Part shown: in pieces, positions 50,552 to 59,888 of the stretch
How the letters are laid out: each line of letters begins with the position of its first letter
Position numbering within the stretch: the stretch's first letter is position 1
NCBI RefSeq assembly: GCF_028714215.1
Contig: NZ_JAQTMS010000010.1
Coordinates: 53,118-117,117, forward strand
Origin: Rhodoferax sp.
Lineage (GTDB): Bacteria; Pseudomonadota; Gammaproteobacteria; Burkholderiales; Burkholderiaceae_C
Direction: 5' to 3'
DNA length: 64,000 bases
The notes under the pieces: generated by a model
What the model saw: the letters and a program-made list of their open reading frames with translations, nothing else
What the model was told of the DNA's origin: nothing
Database searches by the model: none
Translations under genes and position numbers: made by a program

Positions 50552-52498
50552 TCAGGCCGTAATGCGCAACTGCAGACCGGTGGCGGAGTAGATCGGCGTC
50601 ACGGTGTAGCCATTGACCGTGATGCTGCTGAAGGTGCCGTGCACGCTGGCGCCGGTGATGACGTTAAGCACATCGCCCACGGCCGGTTTGTAGCCGGTTT
50701 GGAAGCTGACGTCGAGCACCCCACCGAGGGTGATGTCACCGGTCACCGCCAATTGACCACCGCTGGCGAGCACCAGTTGCAGCATGCCGCCGGTTTGGGT
50801 GTAGCGCGCTCCCATGGTCAGCTTGTTGGCGGCATTGATGCGCAGCACACCGCCGCTTTGGTACACATCACCGCGACCAAACGCCGTGGCCGACGTGCCT
50901 TCGAGCGTGCCCGCTTCCAGCAGCGTACCGCCGCTGTAGCTGTTGTTGCCCGTCAGCGTGAGCTGGCCGCTGCCGCGCTTGGTCAGCAGACCCGCGCCGC
51001 CGATGCCGTTCTGCCAGCTGTCTTGCGCATTGAAACCGCCCAAGCTGGCATCCATCGACACCACCACGTCGCCCGCAAACAGGCCATAGCCGTCGGCCGC
51101 GTCAAACAGGTTCAAACGGCCCCAGCCCTCGGCATCGTCCAGCGCCGGGTAGCCCGAAGGCAGCGCGGTGGTCTTGAGCACCACGCGACGCTGGTCGGCG
51201 CTCAGGTAGGGCAGGCGGGTTTCCAGCAACACCTCGGCCCCCTTGGGCACCGTGGCGGCCTTGCTGGCATCGGCAATCTGGGTAAACCCAAACGTCAGGT
51301 AGCGCCGGTAGTTTGCCTTGTTGGTGGCATGGTCGGCAAAACGATCGGCCGTGGTGCTTTGAGAATGGGCATACGCGTTGAACGCGGCCGGAGTCGTGAC
51401 ACCCACGGCGGCCATCAAGGTGCTGCGTGCCAGGGCGGCGGCGGCGGAGCGTTTGCTGCTGTTGATGCCGGAATAAAGGCTGGCGGTAGCCACAGCCTGG
51501 CCATGGATGCGCCCGCCGATCACATCCAGCGGTGAATGCATGCCAGCCAGGATGCGGTTTTCGCCCAACTCACCGGCGCGGGTCAGCAGTTCCTGGAAGC
51601 GCTCGGGCACCACATAGCCCATGGCGATGCCATCACGCACAGCCTCGGCGGTATGGCCGCTGATGAAACCCCCATCCGTCTTGGGTGCGCCGCTTTTGGC
51701 GGGAACCAGCGCCGGCACCACCTGCACGCTGCTGCTCCAGCGCCAGGGCCGTGCATACTTGTAAAAACGCTTGGCCGGCTCGGTGGAGCCGTTTTCACCG
51801 ATGTTGCCCACGATGTCCACCACGGCACCAAAGTTTTGCGTGTTGGCCGTACCGCCTACGCCCGCATTGTTGCCCGTGTCGTTGTACAACACGGTGGTCG
51901 CGTCAGCGGCAATCGCCGTAATGCTGGTGTTTTGCTGGGCTGCGGTGCGCCAGGCTGTGGTCAGCGGGCCCATGCCGTCGCTCATGCTGTAGGCCTTGCC
52001 GCGCCGGTCGTCCAGGTAGGCGGCCAGGGTTTGTGCGCTGGTGCGGTTGGTCGTGGCATTGACGACGTACTGGATATTGGCGTTATGCACCGTGGCGTTG
52101 AGCACCGTGCCATCGGTGGCATCACCGGGAATGCCTGACCAGGTAGAGGCCACCACCGCCGGGAAGCTGCCGTTGGCAGCGGCGGTGACACCTGCGTCCA
52201 CGATCAAGCTGCTGGGTTTCCAGATGTCAAGAAAACCCGCCGCCACACGGACCCCGGCGTTGGTCGCCAGGGTGGCGTAGCGTGCATCGCCCCGTTGGTT
52301 GCTGGCCACGTTGTCGACAAAGGGCAAGGCAGCGGCTTCGCTGGCGACGGGCGCCGTATCCACGCTGCCCACGCCCTTGGGTGCAGCGGGAGTAGTCCAT
52401 GCTGTGTCGTTGCCGCCACCGCAACCCGACAGGAGCAGAAAGCCGGCTGCAATGGCGATGTACAAGGAACGTAGCTGGAAGATGTTCGCGGTTTGCAT
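50552..52498 (-). CDS. PAP2-family acid phosphatase lipoprotein with beta-strand repeat tail
   Basis: A 648-residue exported protein. Lipobox L-S-G-C at 23-26. The class A acid phosphatase/PAP2 motifs are K243...R250-P251, S-G-H at 280-282 and R315...H321...D325, so the catalytic residues are present. The last 140 residues contain an 'autotransporter-associated beta strand' repeat (G-S-G-Q-L-T-L-T-G-N-N-S-Y-S-G-G-T-L-L) but no beta-barrel follows, so it is not a self-secreting autotransporter. Likely a surface or periplasmic phosphomonoesterase. Pho promoter directly upstream. Confidence 0.88.
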   Translation of the reverse strand: MQTANIFQLRSLYIAIAAGFLLLSGCGGGNDTAWTTPAAPKGVGSVDTAPVASEAAALPFVDNVASNQRGDARYATLATNAGVRVAAGFLDIWKPSSLIVDAGVTAAANGSFPAVVASTWSGIPGDATDGTVLNATVHNANIQYVVNATTNRTSAQTLAAYLDDRRGKAYSMSDGMGPLTTAWRTAAQQNTSITAIAADATTVLYNDTGNNAGVGGTANTQNFGAVVDIVGNIGENGSTEPAKRFYKYARPWRWSSSVQVVPALVPAKSGAPKTDGGFISGHTAEAVRDGIAMGYVVPERFQELLTRAGELGENRILAGMHSPLDVIGGRIHGQAVATASLYSGINSSKRSAAAALARSTLMAAVGVTTPAAFNAYAHSQSTTADRFADHATNKANYRRYLTFGFTQIADASKAATVPKGAEVLLETRLPYLSADQRRVVLKTTALPSGYPALDDAEGWGRLNLFDAADGYGLFAGDVVVSMDASLGGFNAQDSWQNGIGGAGLLTKRGSGQLTLTGNNSYSGGTLLEAGTLEGTSATAFGRGDVYQSGGVLRINAANKLTMGARYTQTGGMLQLVLASGGQLAVTGDITLGGVLDVSFQTGYKPAVGDVLNVITGASVHGTFSSITVNGYTVTPIYSATGLQLRITA

Positions 52499-52541
52499 GT
52501 AAGAAAAGACTGGGTAAGTTCAGACGATATGTCGGGGTCGA

Positions 52542-52575
52542 ATCCTAGGGCGCGCATGTGACATGCCCATGACGC
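52542..52575 (-). promoter_or_regulatory. PhoB-dependent promoter of the PAP2 gene
   Basis: On the minus strand GCGTCAT (52575-52569) and ATGTCAC (52564-52558), 4 bp apart, then exactly 10 bp and TAGGAT (52547-52542). Confidence 0.75.
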
Positions 52576-52666
52576 TCACGGCAGTGCTTTCCGAGGTGTC
52601 TCAGCGGCCATTTCGCCTTGTTGCCCAGCCCTGCCAAGACCAGGAAATGAATTGCGACACACTTTT

Positions 52667-52812
52667 ACGCCCAGGCGATCTTCCGCATCGCCCGGCTCGA
52701 CAAGGTGACGCGCGTCATCACCGATGCCGGCAAGGGCCCCGGCACCCGGCAGGAAATCGAGAAAGCGGGGGTCGAGGTGCTGGTGGCGGCGCCGGAAGAC
52801 GCCTCGCCTTGA
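52667..52812 (+). pseudogene. Decayed copy of the GlpR-like gene 3' end
   Basis: Aligns without gaps to 44791-44936, the last 48 codons and stop of the DeoR-family gene, with 11 differences in 146 bp by hand count. No start or HTH part is present. It occupies most of the 315-bp gap between the PAP2 gene and the restriction endonuclease gene; the rest of the gap holds the Pho promoter and nothing else I can recognise. Confidence 0.88.
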
Positions 52813-52813
52813 G

Positions 52814-53893
52814 TCAAGGCACAGCGATACTTGACAAGTGCACCAGAAGATCAGGTTCTGTTCTGAACCACACGTACGAGTTGTACGCAAGCTGGCTGAA
52901 GTTCTTCTTGAATGGCGCGGCATTGCGGTCTTCGTAGGCCGTGACAAAGGTAACGTGAGACAAAGGGATTCGCGACCGCTCAATCAGTTGCATGAGGGCT
53001 TCCCGTCGCGCCTCTGTGACCGGTCCATCGGTTGCCACCACTTCGCAAAAAACGAATTTCACGGGCCGGGTCATGTCCGCCAGGATGACATCCGGTAACT
53101 CGGCATTCAGATCGAACCGAAGCCCCACAGTGGCAGCCAGTTCAACAAACTGCGGGTAGGCTTTTTTGTCGGAAGCACTCAACCAAAGAACTTCCGGGGC
53201 CTCAAGATGTTTCCGCGCGTACTGCTCGATAACGTCTTTGGCAATGACGGAGGAAGGCCCGGCTGAAACTCGCAGGCGTGAGCCGTCGGGCATCTCGATG
53301 AAGACATCCCCCGCTTTTTTCTGTATCCCGCCGGCCCGGAGCGCCATTCTCTGAAGCGTGCCGGCATCGAGCGCTGTTGCGCGCCACTTGGCAATCGCCT
53401 GGTCAAGCGCTGATCCCTTGAGTGCCGAGTGAAATAACGCGGCAAAATCCTTGTCGAGATACCAGATCGGCTGGCTGGAGGTCACGGCAACACCAGTTTG
53501 CTTGTGCGCAATGCCCAAACGAAGCATGGTGTTGCGCATCAGATCATCACGAATCGACTCCCGGCTGTTATCGGCATACCAGCGCTGGCCCAAAGGACGG
53601 AACCCTGGTTTACCGGCATCCCCACGCCACTGCGTTCGCTCGCTGTGCGAAGTCTTTTGGGCTTGCTCGCCCGTGAAAAAATAGACATGACTGGGTCGCA
53701 AACAGTGGCCGCTGCCCTCAATGAAATCGCCGTAAAGAAATACGTAGACCACACGGACCGCCATGCTCCCCACCAGGATGCGCCGATCGGGGAAGGCTTC
53801 CGGAAAAATCTGATTCAGGCGTTGCTGGACTTCCTTGAGCGGCACCAGCGCCGGCATACCGTGGTCAATCGGAGCGGTGGTTGTTTTACGCAT
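52814..53893 (-). CDS. BsuBI/PstI-family type II restriction endonuclease
   Basis: A 359-residue protein. The C-terminal third has the PD-(D/E)xK pattern of BsuBI/PstI enzymes: E-L-P-D-V-I-L-A-D followed by F-C-E-V-V-A-T-D-G-P-V. N-terminal winged-helix-like domain typical of the family. Characterised members cut CTGCAG; specificity here is untested. Overlaps the methyltransferase gene by 8 bp, so the pair is co-expressed with the methylase first. Confidence 0.88.
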   Translation of the reverse strand: MRKTTTAPIDHGMPALVPLKEVQQRLNQIFPEAFPDRRILVGSMAVRVVYVFLYGDFIEGSGHCLRPSHVYFFTGEQAQKTSHSERTQWRGDAGKPGFRPLGQRWYADNSRESIRDDLMRNTMLRLGIAHKQTGVAVTSSQPIWYLDKDFAALFHSALKGSALDQAIAKWRATALDAGTLQRMALRAGGIQKKAGDVFIEMPDGSRLRVSAGPSSVIAKDVIEQYARKHLEAPEVLWLSASDKKAYPQFVELAATVGLRFDLNAELPDVILADMTRPVKFVFCEVVATDGPVTEARREALMQLIERSRIPLSHVTFVTAYEDRNAAPFKKNFSQLAYNSYVWFRTEPDLLVHLSSIAVP

Positions 53894-55415
53894 GGAGCGA
53901 GTCTAACGCTCGCTCCGACGCAAGAGGCAAATCGAGCACTTGCGCCACCACTTCGTCAATCGCCTCCGGCGGCGAATGGGGTTTCACGAGGGCGCCAATC
54001 TGTTCCAACTCGGTCAGGGAGGGCAGCGGCAATAGCCGCAAGTCGGAGGCGTTGACCTGGGTGTGACCGCTGACCGCCTGAAAATACTCACTGACACTCT
54101 GACTGTTCAAAAATGCCGCCAGCCCGGCAACCTCTTTTGCCGACATGGCGCCGCCCGGCCGGCTGATGTAATTCAGATGGTTTTCGATACCTATGACAGA
54201 GCCGGGCAAGTCACCGAAATAGGGCGCCGCCGTCACGCGCCGCGCATCTTCCTTGGGACTGAAGCGCCGCAAGATGACCATGGGTTCGTTTTTCAACAGC
54301 ATCCAGGCGTTTTGCGCGCGAACAGAAATGTGCTCGCGCTTCTTTTTGATGGGCCACTCGATGGCCATGGCCTTGACATGCTGCAGCCACAGCAACGGGA
54401 CCGAATCAATCGCTTCTTCATGCCGCAGAAAAGCCGCCGCACGAAACGCCACCACCGGCCCGGTCGACACCTTGAGACCATGGCTGGCAAAACCGTGGGT
54501 CAGCTTCGACGACGGAGCGGGTTTGGCGGGAGATGGCAAGCGAATGACCCTCTCACTCAAGGGACTCACCAACAGTGACGGCGCCAGGTGCTGTACCAGC
54601 GCCGTGTCCAAATCCTTCGCACCGTAGCTGCTGCTGATCGCGATCGGACCTTCCTGGGCGCGCGCCGTGCCCCAGGTGATCGCCGCTTCCTGAAGCACTT
54701 CATCGCCGGAAAAATGAGCGCATCGACTGTCGAAAACATGGATAGCGTCGAGCCGCAGATGCGCCAGCAGATGACGGCGCACGGCCGAGAAATAAGGGCC
54801 GCTCATCCAGGACCGTGGCGTGATGAAGCAATACCGGCCGCCGGCGCGCAACAAGCCGCAACAGGCCGCCATGAACAAACCATAAATGTTGGGCTGCCCC
54901 CAGACCGAATAGGAATGCGCCGTGACGCGAGGATCGAGCTTGCCCAACTTGAAATAAGGAGGGTTGCTGATGACCAGATCGACCAATGGTTGTTGTTCCC
55001 GGGCCGTCGCCGATAAAAGAAAATCTTCATTGGCAACGACATAGTCGAGATCGACCCCCCGCGCGGCGCATTTCAGTTTGAGAGCCTCGCATACATGCCG
55101 CAGGCCGTGGATCAGTCGCTCGTCAATCTCATGGAGCAGCAGTTCTATTCTGCGCGGCGTATCTGCCGAACCCAGCAAAGCATCAATGGCCGTTGCAGCG
55201 AGGACGCCGGAACCGGCGGCCGGCTCCAGTATCCTGATCGTGGCGGCACCCAACCCCTGCACCGCACGCCGCGCCATGAATTCCGCGATCGCCGGTGGCG
55301 TCATGTACTGTCCCAGGGCTTTTTGTTCCGCCTTCGGGATCGAGCGTGTTGCCGCAATACCATTGGCATAAGCTTGGTTCGCGCTGTCGGCGTTCGTTGA
55401 AAACTCGAAGAGCAT
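53886..55415 (-). CDS. N6-adenine DNA methyltransferase (Eco57I/PstI-type)
   Basis: A 509-residue class I methyltransferase. Motif X/I region G-Q-Y-M-T-P-P-A-I-A and I-L-E-P-A-A-G-S-G-V-L bind AdoMet; motif IV is N-P-P-Y, placing it among N6-adenine enzymes. The C-terminal half should hold target recognition. It protects sites cut by the downstream endonuclease. Confidence 0.92.
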   Translation of the reverse strand: MLFEFSTNADSANQAYANGIAATRSIPKAEQKALGQYMTPPAIAEFMARRAVQGLGAATIRILEPAAGSGVLAATAIDALLGSADTPRRIELLLHEIDERLIHGLRHVCEALKLKCAARGVDLDYVVANEDFLLSATAREQQPLVDLVISNPPYFKLGKLDPRVTAHSYSVWGQPNIYGLFMAACCGLLRAGGRYCFITPRSWMSGPYFSAVRRHLLAHLRLDAIHVFDSRCAHFSGDEVLQEAAITWGTARAQEGPIAISSSYGAKDLDTALVQHLAPSLLVSPLSERVIRLPSPAKPAPSSKLTHGFASHGLKVSTGPVVAFRAAAFLRHEEAIDSVPLLWLQHVKAMAIEWPIKKKREHISVRAQNAWMLLKNEPMVILRRFSPKEDARRVTAAPYFGDLPGSVIGIENHLNYISRPGGAMSAKEVAGLAAFLNSQSVSEYFQAVSGHTQVNASDLRLLPLPSLTELEQIGALVKPHSPPEAIDEVVAQVLDLPLASERALDSLHA

Positions 55416-55444
55416 GGTTCTGGATATTTGGGGCGATGACCAGT

Positions 55445-55462
55445 ACTGTACAAATTAACAGT
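55445..55462. promoter_or_regulatory. Inverted repeat before the methyltransferase gene
   Basis: ACTGT (55445-55449) and ACAGT (55458-55462) flank an AT-rich 8 bp, 30 bp upstream of the methyltransferase start. It could be an operator for self-control of the methylase; no controller gene is present. Weak evidence. Confidence 0.3.
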
Positions 55463-55593
55463 AAACTTGGCAAGCAATACCAACCTGCCCAGGGAAAAGT
55501 GCGGCCGATTGGCAACACCGTCCCTGATCGGCGGCATCCCACCATTTTGCCAGCGACGCCAGGCGACTGGCGGCCCATCGCAAACCAGCCCTG

Positions 55594-56241
55594 TCAGGGC
55601 GCGTACCTGGCCAGAAAAGTCCGTAAATCCTTGAACTCCGCCATGCGCGCGGTCAGCGTTTCGTGATCCCAGTCCCACCAGGCAGTGGCTTCGAGGGCCT
55701 CGGCAATGGAGCGCGGAAAACGTTGCCGTATCACCTTGGCGGCGGCGCCAGCGACGATGGCATAGGGCGGCACGTCCCTGGTGACGACCGAGTTGCTGCC
55801 CACCACGGCGCCGTTGCCAATGCGCACCCCCGGCATGATCACCACGCCGTGGCCGATCCAGGTGTCGTGACCAATGACGACGCGCTGGCGCCGCCGCCAG
55901 GCGAAGAAGTCCGCATCGTCATGCTGCGCCATGCCGTACAGCGTCGGGCGGTAGCTGAAGTGGTGCAGCGTGGGCCGCTCCATGGGATGGAAACCGGGGT
56001 TGACGCGCACCATGTTGGCGATGTTGGCAAACTTGCCGATGTCCGCCGACATCAGGTCGCAGTAGTGCTGAACGTAGGCGTAATCATCCAGCAGACAGTC
56101 TTCCATGTGCGACTGCCGGCCGACCTGGGTGTAGCGGCCGAAGCGGCAGTCGCGCACCACGGCATCCAACGCCAGCGTCGGCTCCAGCCCCAGACGGACC
56201 GCATCCGGCAGGTTGTGGGCGGCAATGTGGGTATAGCTCAT
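55594..56241 (-). CDS. Hexapeptide-repeat acetyltransferase of phosphonate operons (TIGR03308-like)
   Basis: A 215-residue left-handed beta-helix acyltransferase. Hexapeptide runs are visible (V-V-I-G-H-D-T-W-I-G-H-G-V-V-I-M, then V-R-I-G-N-G-A-V-V-G-S-N-S-V-V). H-H-F-S-Y-R-P and W-W-D-W are typical of the transferases linked to C-P lyase operons. The acceptor is unknown; detoxifying acetylation of aminophosphonates is one idea. Last gene of the phn operon, 59 bp after phnM. Confidence 0.85.
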   Translation of the reverse strand: MSYTHIAAHNLPDAVRLGLEPTLALDAVVRDCRFGRYTQVGRQSHMEDCLLDDYAYVQHYCDLMSADIGKFANIANMVRVNPGFHPMERPTLHHFSYRPTLYGMAQHDDADFFAWRRRQRVVIGHDTWIGHGVVIMPGVRIGNGAVVGSNSVVTRDVPPYAIVAGAAAKVIRQRFPRSIAEALEATAWWDWDHETLTARMAEFKDLRTFLARYAP

Positions 56242-56300
56242 GTTGGGTAGTTCCGATCACTTGTCCCAGACCAGGTCCGGGCCGATGCGCTGCTTCATTG

Positions 56301-57458
56301 TCAAAGCACCCGCTGCCCTTCGCGCCAGACCGAGCGCACCACGCCGTGGTGTTTTCCGTCGGGCGTTTCAACCATGCGCACGCGAACCAGGTCGGCGCGC
56401 AGGCCGCTGGCAATCTCTCCCCGGTCCAAAAATCCGGTGGCACGCGCCGGGTTGCGGGTCACCGTGGCGACAGCCTGCGCCAGCGACATCAGGCCGTCGT
56501 CGACCAGGCGAAAAACGGCGGTCAGCAGACTGCCCGGCACGTAGTCGGACGAGAGGATGTCCAGCAGTTGCTGGCGCGCCAGTTCCGCCGCCGCAACATT
56601 GCCCGAGTGCGAGCCGCCGCGCACCACGTTGGGCGCGCCCATGACCGTCAGCAGGCCGCGGCTATGCGCCTCGCGTGCCGCCAGCAGCGTGGTCGGAAAC
56701 TCGGAGATGAAAGCGCCCTCGGTGTGCGCCTGCTCCACATGGTCCACCGTGGTGTCGTCGTGGCTGGCCATGGCGATGCCGTGGCCGCGGCAGTAGTCGG
56801 CAAAGTAGGCCCGGTGCGGCACCGCATACTGCGCTTGCATCGACGCGGCGTGCGCCACCTGGTGTTCAAACTTCTCCGCGCTCCAGCCTTTTTTTCCGGT
56901 GTAGTAGACGCGCGCATGCTCCAGGTTTTCCCATTGACGCTGGCCCGGGGTGTGGTCCATCAGGGAGATCAGGGACAGGCGCTTATGGCCGTGAAAAGGC
57001 CGGAACAGGTCAATCGTGTTGGCCGCCGGCAACTCGCAGCGCACGTGCAGGTGATGATCGGCGCGCAGCATGCCGCGCTCGGTGCTGTGGTCGATGACTG
57101 AAATCACGCGCCCCATGTCGCCGCCGCGCAGGCTGTCGTGCTCCACATCCCCGATCCCCATGGCATCGAAAACGGTGGTGATGCCGGCCGCCGCGATCTC
57201 GGCATCGTGCGCCAGCAAGGCCGGCAGTTCAACCCAGTGCACCTTGGGCCGCGGTATCAGGTGGCGCTCGAAGTTGTCGGTGTGAATCTCGACCAGGCCC
57301 GGCAACAGATAGTCCCCTTCCAGATCCAGCGCCTGCGGTAACGCCGTGCCACCGCTGTGGACCTGGCCCAGGCGCTTGCCATGGACGCTCAGCGTGCCCA
57401 GCACCACCTCTTGCGGCAGCACTAGGCGCGCATTGCTGAAAACCAGCTCGGCGCTCAC
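56301..57458 (-). CDS. phnM: Alpha-D-ribose 1-methylphosphonate 5-triphosphate diphosphatase PhnM
   Basis: A 385-residue amidohydrolase-fold enzyme that removes pyrophosphate from the ribosyl-phosphonate intermediate of the C-P lyase pathway. L-L-P-G-L-V-E-I-H-T-D-N-F-E-R-H is the metal-binding signature of PhnM; later His in H-H-L-H and D-D-T-T-V-D complete the site. Overlaps phnL by 4 bp. Confidence 0.95.
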   Translation of the reverse strand: MSAELVFSNARLVLPQEVVLGTLSVHGKRLGQVHSGGTALPQALDLEGDYLLPGLVEIHTDNFERHLIPRPKVHWVELPALLAHDAEIAAAGITTVFDAMGIGDVEHDSLRGGDMGRVISVIDHSTERGMLRADHHLHVRCELPAANTIDLFRPFHGHKRLSLISLMDHTPGQRQWENLEHARVYYTGKKGWSAEKFEHQVAHAASMQAQYAVPHRAYFADYCRGHGIAMASHDDTTVDHVEQAHTEGAFISEFPTTLLAAREAHSRGLLTVMGAPNVVRGGSHSGNVAAAELARQQLLDILSSDYVPGSLLTAVFRLVDDGLMSLAQAVATVTRNPARATGFLDRGEIASGLRADLVRVRMVETPDGKHHGVVRSVWREGQRVL

Positions 57459-58174
57459 GGCACGGCCCCCGCCATGGACGCATCAAGCCGGTACCGCTCG
57501 ACGTCCAGCAAGCGCGTCGCCACCGCCTCACGCACTTCGTCGTCATGGAAGATGCCGATGACGGCGCTGCCCTGCTCTCGCGCCGCGCGTATCAGCTCCA
57601 CCACCACGCGCCGGTTGTCGCCGTCCAGCGAGGCCGTCGGCTCGTCCAGCAGCAGCACCGGTGGGGCGCTGATCATGCCGTGGGCGATGTTGACGCGCTG
57701 CTGCTCGCCACCCGAAAAAGTGGCCGGCGGCAGATGCCACAGCCGTTCGTTCAGATTGAGCCGTTGCAGCCACAGCGCCGCCTGCGCGCGTGCCTCGTCG
57801 GCACTGTGTCCCAGGCGGCGCAGCGGCTCGGCCACGATGTCCAGCGTGGCGACGCGCGGAATCACGCGCAAAAACTGCGACACGTAGCCCAGCGTGCGCC
57901 GCCGCACGTCGGCCACCTCGCGCGGCGCGGCGCCGGAAAGGCTGACCCAGTCGCCCAGATGGCGGATACGCACCTCGCCGCTGCTGGCGCCGTAGTTGCC
58001 GTAGAGGCAGCGCAGCAGGGAACTCTTGCCGCTGCCCGAATGGCCGGTCAGCGCCAGGCATTCGCCGGCGCGCACGCTCAAATCGATGCCGGCGAACACC
58101 GGCAGTTGCAGGCCGCCGCGGCCGTGCAGCGTAAAAGTCTTGGACAGGGAAATGGCTTCAATCAGGGGATTCAT
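57455..58174 (-). CDS. phnL: C-P lyase system ATP-binding protein PhnL
   Basis: A 239-residue ABC-type ATPase without a permease partner; it binds the C-P lyase core. Walker A G-H-S-G-S-G-K-S-S, L-Y-G-N-Y, F-L-R-V-I-P-R-V and signature F-S-G-G-E-Q-Q-R-V-N-I-A are PhnL-like. Overlaps phnK by 4 bp. Confidence 0.95.
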   Translation of the reverse strand: MNPLIEAISLSKTFTLHGRGGLQLPVFAGIDLSVRAGECLALTGHSGSGKSSLLRCLYGNYGASSGEVRIRHLGDWVSLSGAAPREVADVRRRTLGYVSQFLRVIPRVATLDIVAEPLRRLGHSADEARAQAALWLQRLNLNERLWHLPPATFSGGEQQRVNIAHGMISAPPVLLLDEPTASLDGDNRRVVVELIRAAREQGSAVIGIFHDDEVREAVATRLLDVERYRLDASMAGAVP

Positions 58175-58977
58175 GGCGTCAGCACCGAGGAAACAAGCAG
58201 TTGGGTATAGGGATGCTGGGGGTCGTCCAGCACGCGGTCGGTCAGGCCTTGCTCGACCACGCGGCCGTCCTTCATGACCAGCATGCGCTGCGCCAGCAAG
58301 CGCGCTACCGCCAGGTCGTGCGTGACCACCACGGCCGCCAGTTGCAAGTCGTCCACCAGCTCGCGCAGCAGGTCCAGCAGGCGCGCCTGCACCGACACAT
58401 CCAGCCCCGTGGTCGGCTCGTCCATGAACACCAGGCGCGGGTGCGTCACCAGGTTGCGCGCAATCTGCAGGCGCTGCTGCATGCCGCCGGAGTAAGTACC
58501 GGGCAGGTCGTCGATGCGCGCGGTGTCCAGTTCCACGCGCTGCATCCAGGCGACCGCCTCGCTGCGCAACTGGCCGTAGTGCCTGGCACCCAGCGCCATC
58601 AGGCGTTCACCGACATTGGCGCCGCCCGAGACGTTCATGCGCAGGCCGTCCCGGGCATGCTGCTCGACGAAGCCCCAGTCGGTGCGGGCCAGCCAGCGCA
58701 GCCGCGCCTCCGACAGCGTGGCCAGGTCCACCAGCGCGCCGGACTGGCTGTCGGCCTCGGCGCGCAGGTCGTAATGGACCGCGCCCTCGTCGCAGGCCAG
58801 GCGCGCCGCCAGCAGGCGCAGCAGCGTGCTCTTGCCGGAGCCCGACTCGCCCACCACCGCCAGCACCTCGCCGGGATAGAGATCGAAACTCACATCGCGG
58901 CAAGCCCAGCGCGGCTGGCCTTGCTGTACGAAAGCCTTGCCAGCTTGCCGCGCCGACAGCAACACGGGCGGCTTCAT
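58171..58977 (-). CDS. phnK: C-P lyase system ATP-binding protein PhnK
   Basis: A 268-residue ABC ATPase that docks on the PhnGHIJ core. The ATG ending at 58977 overlaps the phnJ stop. Walker A G-E-S-G-S-G-K-S-T, then D-W-G-F-V-E-Q-H-A-R-D-G-L-R and signature Y-S-G-G-M-Q-Q-R-L-Q-I-A, typical of PhnK. Confidence 0.95.
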   Translation of the reverse strand: MKPPVLLSARQAGKAFVQQGQPRWACRDVSFDLYPGEVLAVVGESGSGKSTLLRLLAARLACDEGAVHYDLRAEADSQSGALVDLATLSEARLRWLARTDWGFVEQHARDGLRMNVSGGANVGERLMALGARHYGQLRSEAVAWMQRVELDTARIDDLPGTYSGGMQQRLQIARNLVTHPRLVFMDEPTTGLDVSVQARLLDLLRELVDDLQLAAVVVTHDLAVARLLAQRMLVMKDGRVVEQGLTDRVLDDPQHPYTQLLVSSVLTP

Positions 58978-59888
58978 ACGGCCTCCTGGGCGCTTGCCGG
59001 CGATGGCTCGGACAGCGCGTCGCGCAGGGTCACCGCCTGCTGGCCGCCGACATGACCGGCGTCGCGCCGCTGCTCGCAGTAATCGCTGTCGGAACAGACG
59101 AACAGCCGGCTGCCGGCATCGTCGACGATCATCTCGTCGAGATAACTCTCGCTGGCGCCGCACAGCGCGCAGGCATGCTCCCAGCGCTGCACCTCAAACG
59201 GATGGTCCTCGAAGTCCAGGCTGCGCACCGGGGTGTAGGGCGGGATTGCGTAAAGCCGTTTTTCACGGCCGGCGCCAAACAGTTGCAGGGCCGGGTTCAT
59301 GTGCATCTTGGGGTTGTCAAACTTGGGGATCGGTGACGGCGACATCAGGTAGCGCTCGTTCACCATGACCGGATAGTCGTAGCTGTGCGAGATGGCGCCC
59401 AGTTGCGCGATGTCCTCGTAGAGCCGCACGTGCATCAAGCCGTATTCGCTCAAGGCGTGCATCTTGATGGCCTCGCGCCGGCGCGGCTCCAGCCGGAACA
59501 GCGGCTCCGGCATGGGCACCTGGTAGACCAAAACCTGGGCTTCGGTCAGCGCCACCTCCGGAATGCGGTGGCGCGTCTGGATCAGCGTCGCCTCGGCCGT
59601 TTTCTCGGTCGTCGCCACGCCCGTGGTGCGGGCAAAGAAGCGCCGGATGTTGACCGCGTTGGTGGTGTCGTCGGCGCCCTGGTCGATGACTTTGAGCACA
59701 TCGCTCAAGCCGATGATGCTGGCCGTGATCTGCACGCCGCCGGTACCCCAGCCGTAGGCGAAAGGCATCTCGCGCGAGCCGAACGGCACCTGGTAGCCGG
59801 GCACCGCCACGGCCTTGAGCAGGGCACGGCGGATGCGCTTCTTGGTGCGCTCGTCCAGAAAGGCGAAGTTGTAATGGCTGTCCGTCAT
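58974..59888 (-). CDS. phnJ: Carbon-phosphorus lyase PhnJ
   Basis: A 304-residue radical-SAM enzyme that breaks the C-P bond. C240, C243 and C265 (in C-A-L-C-G and F-V-C-S-D-S-D-Y-C) are the likely cluster ligands, with C271 nearby, matching the four conserved cysteines of PhnJ. The frame is open upstream, but the ATG at 59888 overlaps the phnI stop and starts with M-T-D-S-H-Y-N-F-A-F-L-D-E, as in PhnJ. Confidence 0.96.
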   Translation of the reverse strand: MTDSHYNFAFLDERTKKRIRRALLKAVAVPGYQVPFGSREMPFAYGWGTGGVQITASIIGLSDVLKVIDQGADDTTNAVNIRRFFARTTGVATTEKTAEATLIQTRHRIPEVALTEAQVLVYQVPMPEPLFRLEPRRREAIKMHALSEYGLMHVRLYEDIAQLGAISHSYDYPVMVNERYLMSPSPIPKFDNPKMHMNPALQLFGAGREKRLYAIPPYTPVRSLDFEDHPFEVQRWEHACALCGASESYLDEMIVDDAGSRLFVCSDSDYCEQRRDAGHVGGQQAVTLRDALSEPSPASAQEAV

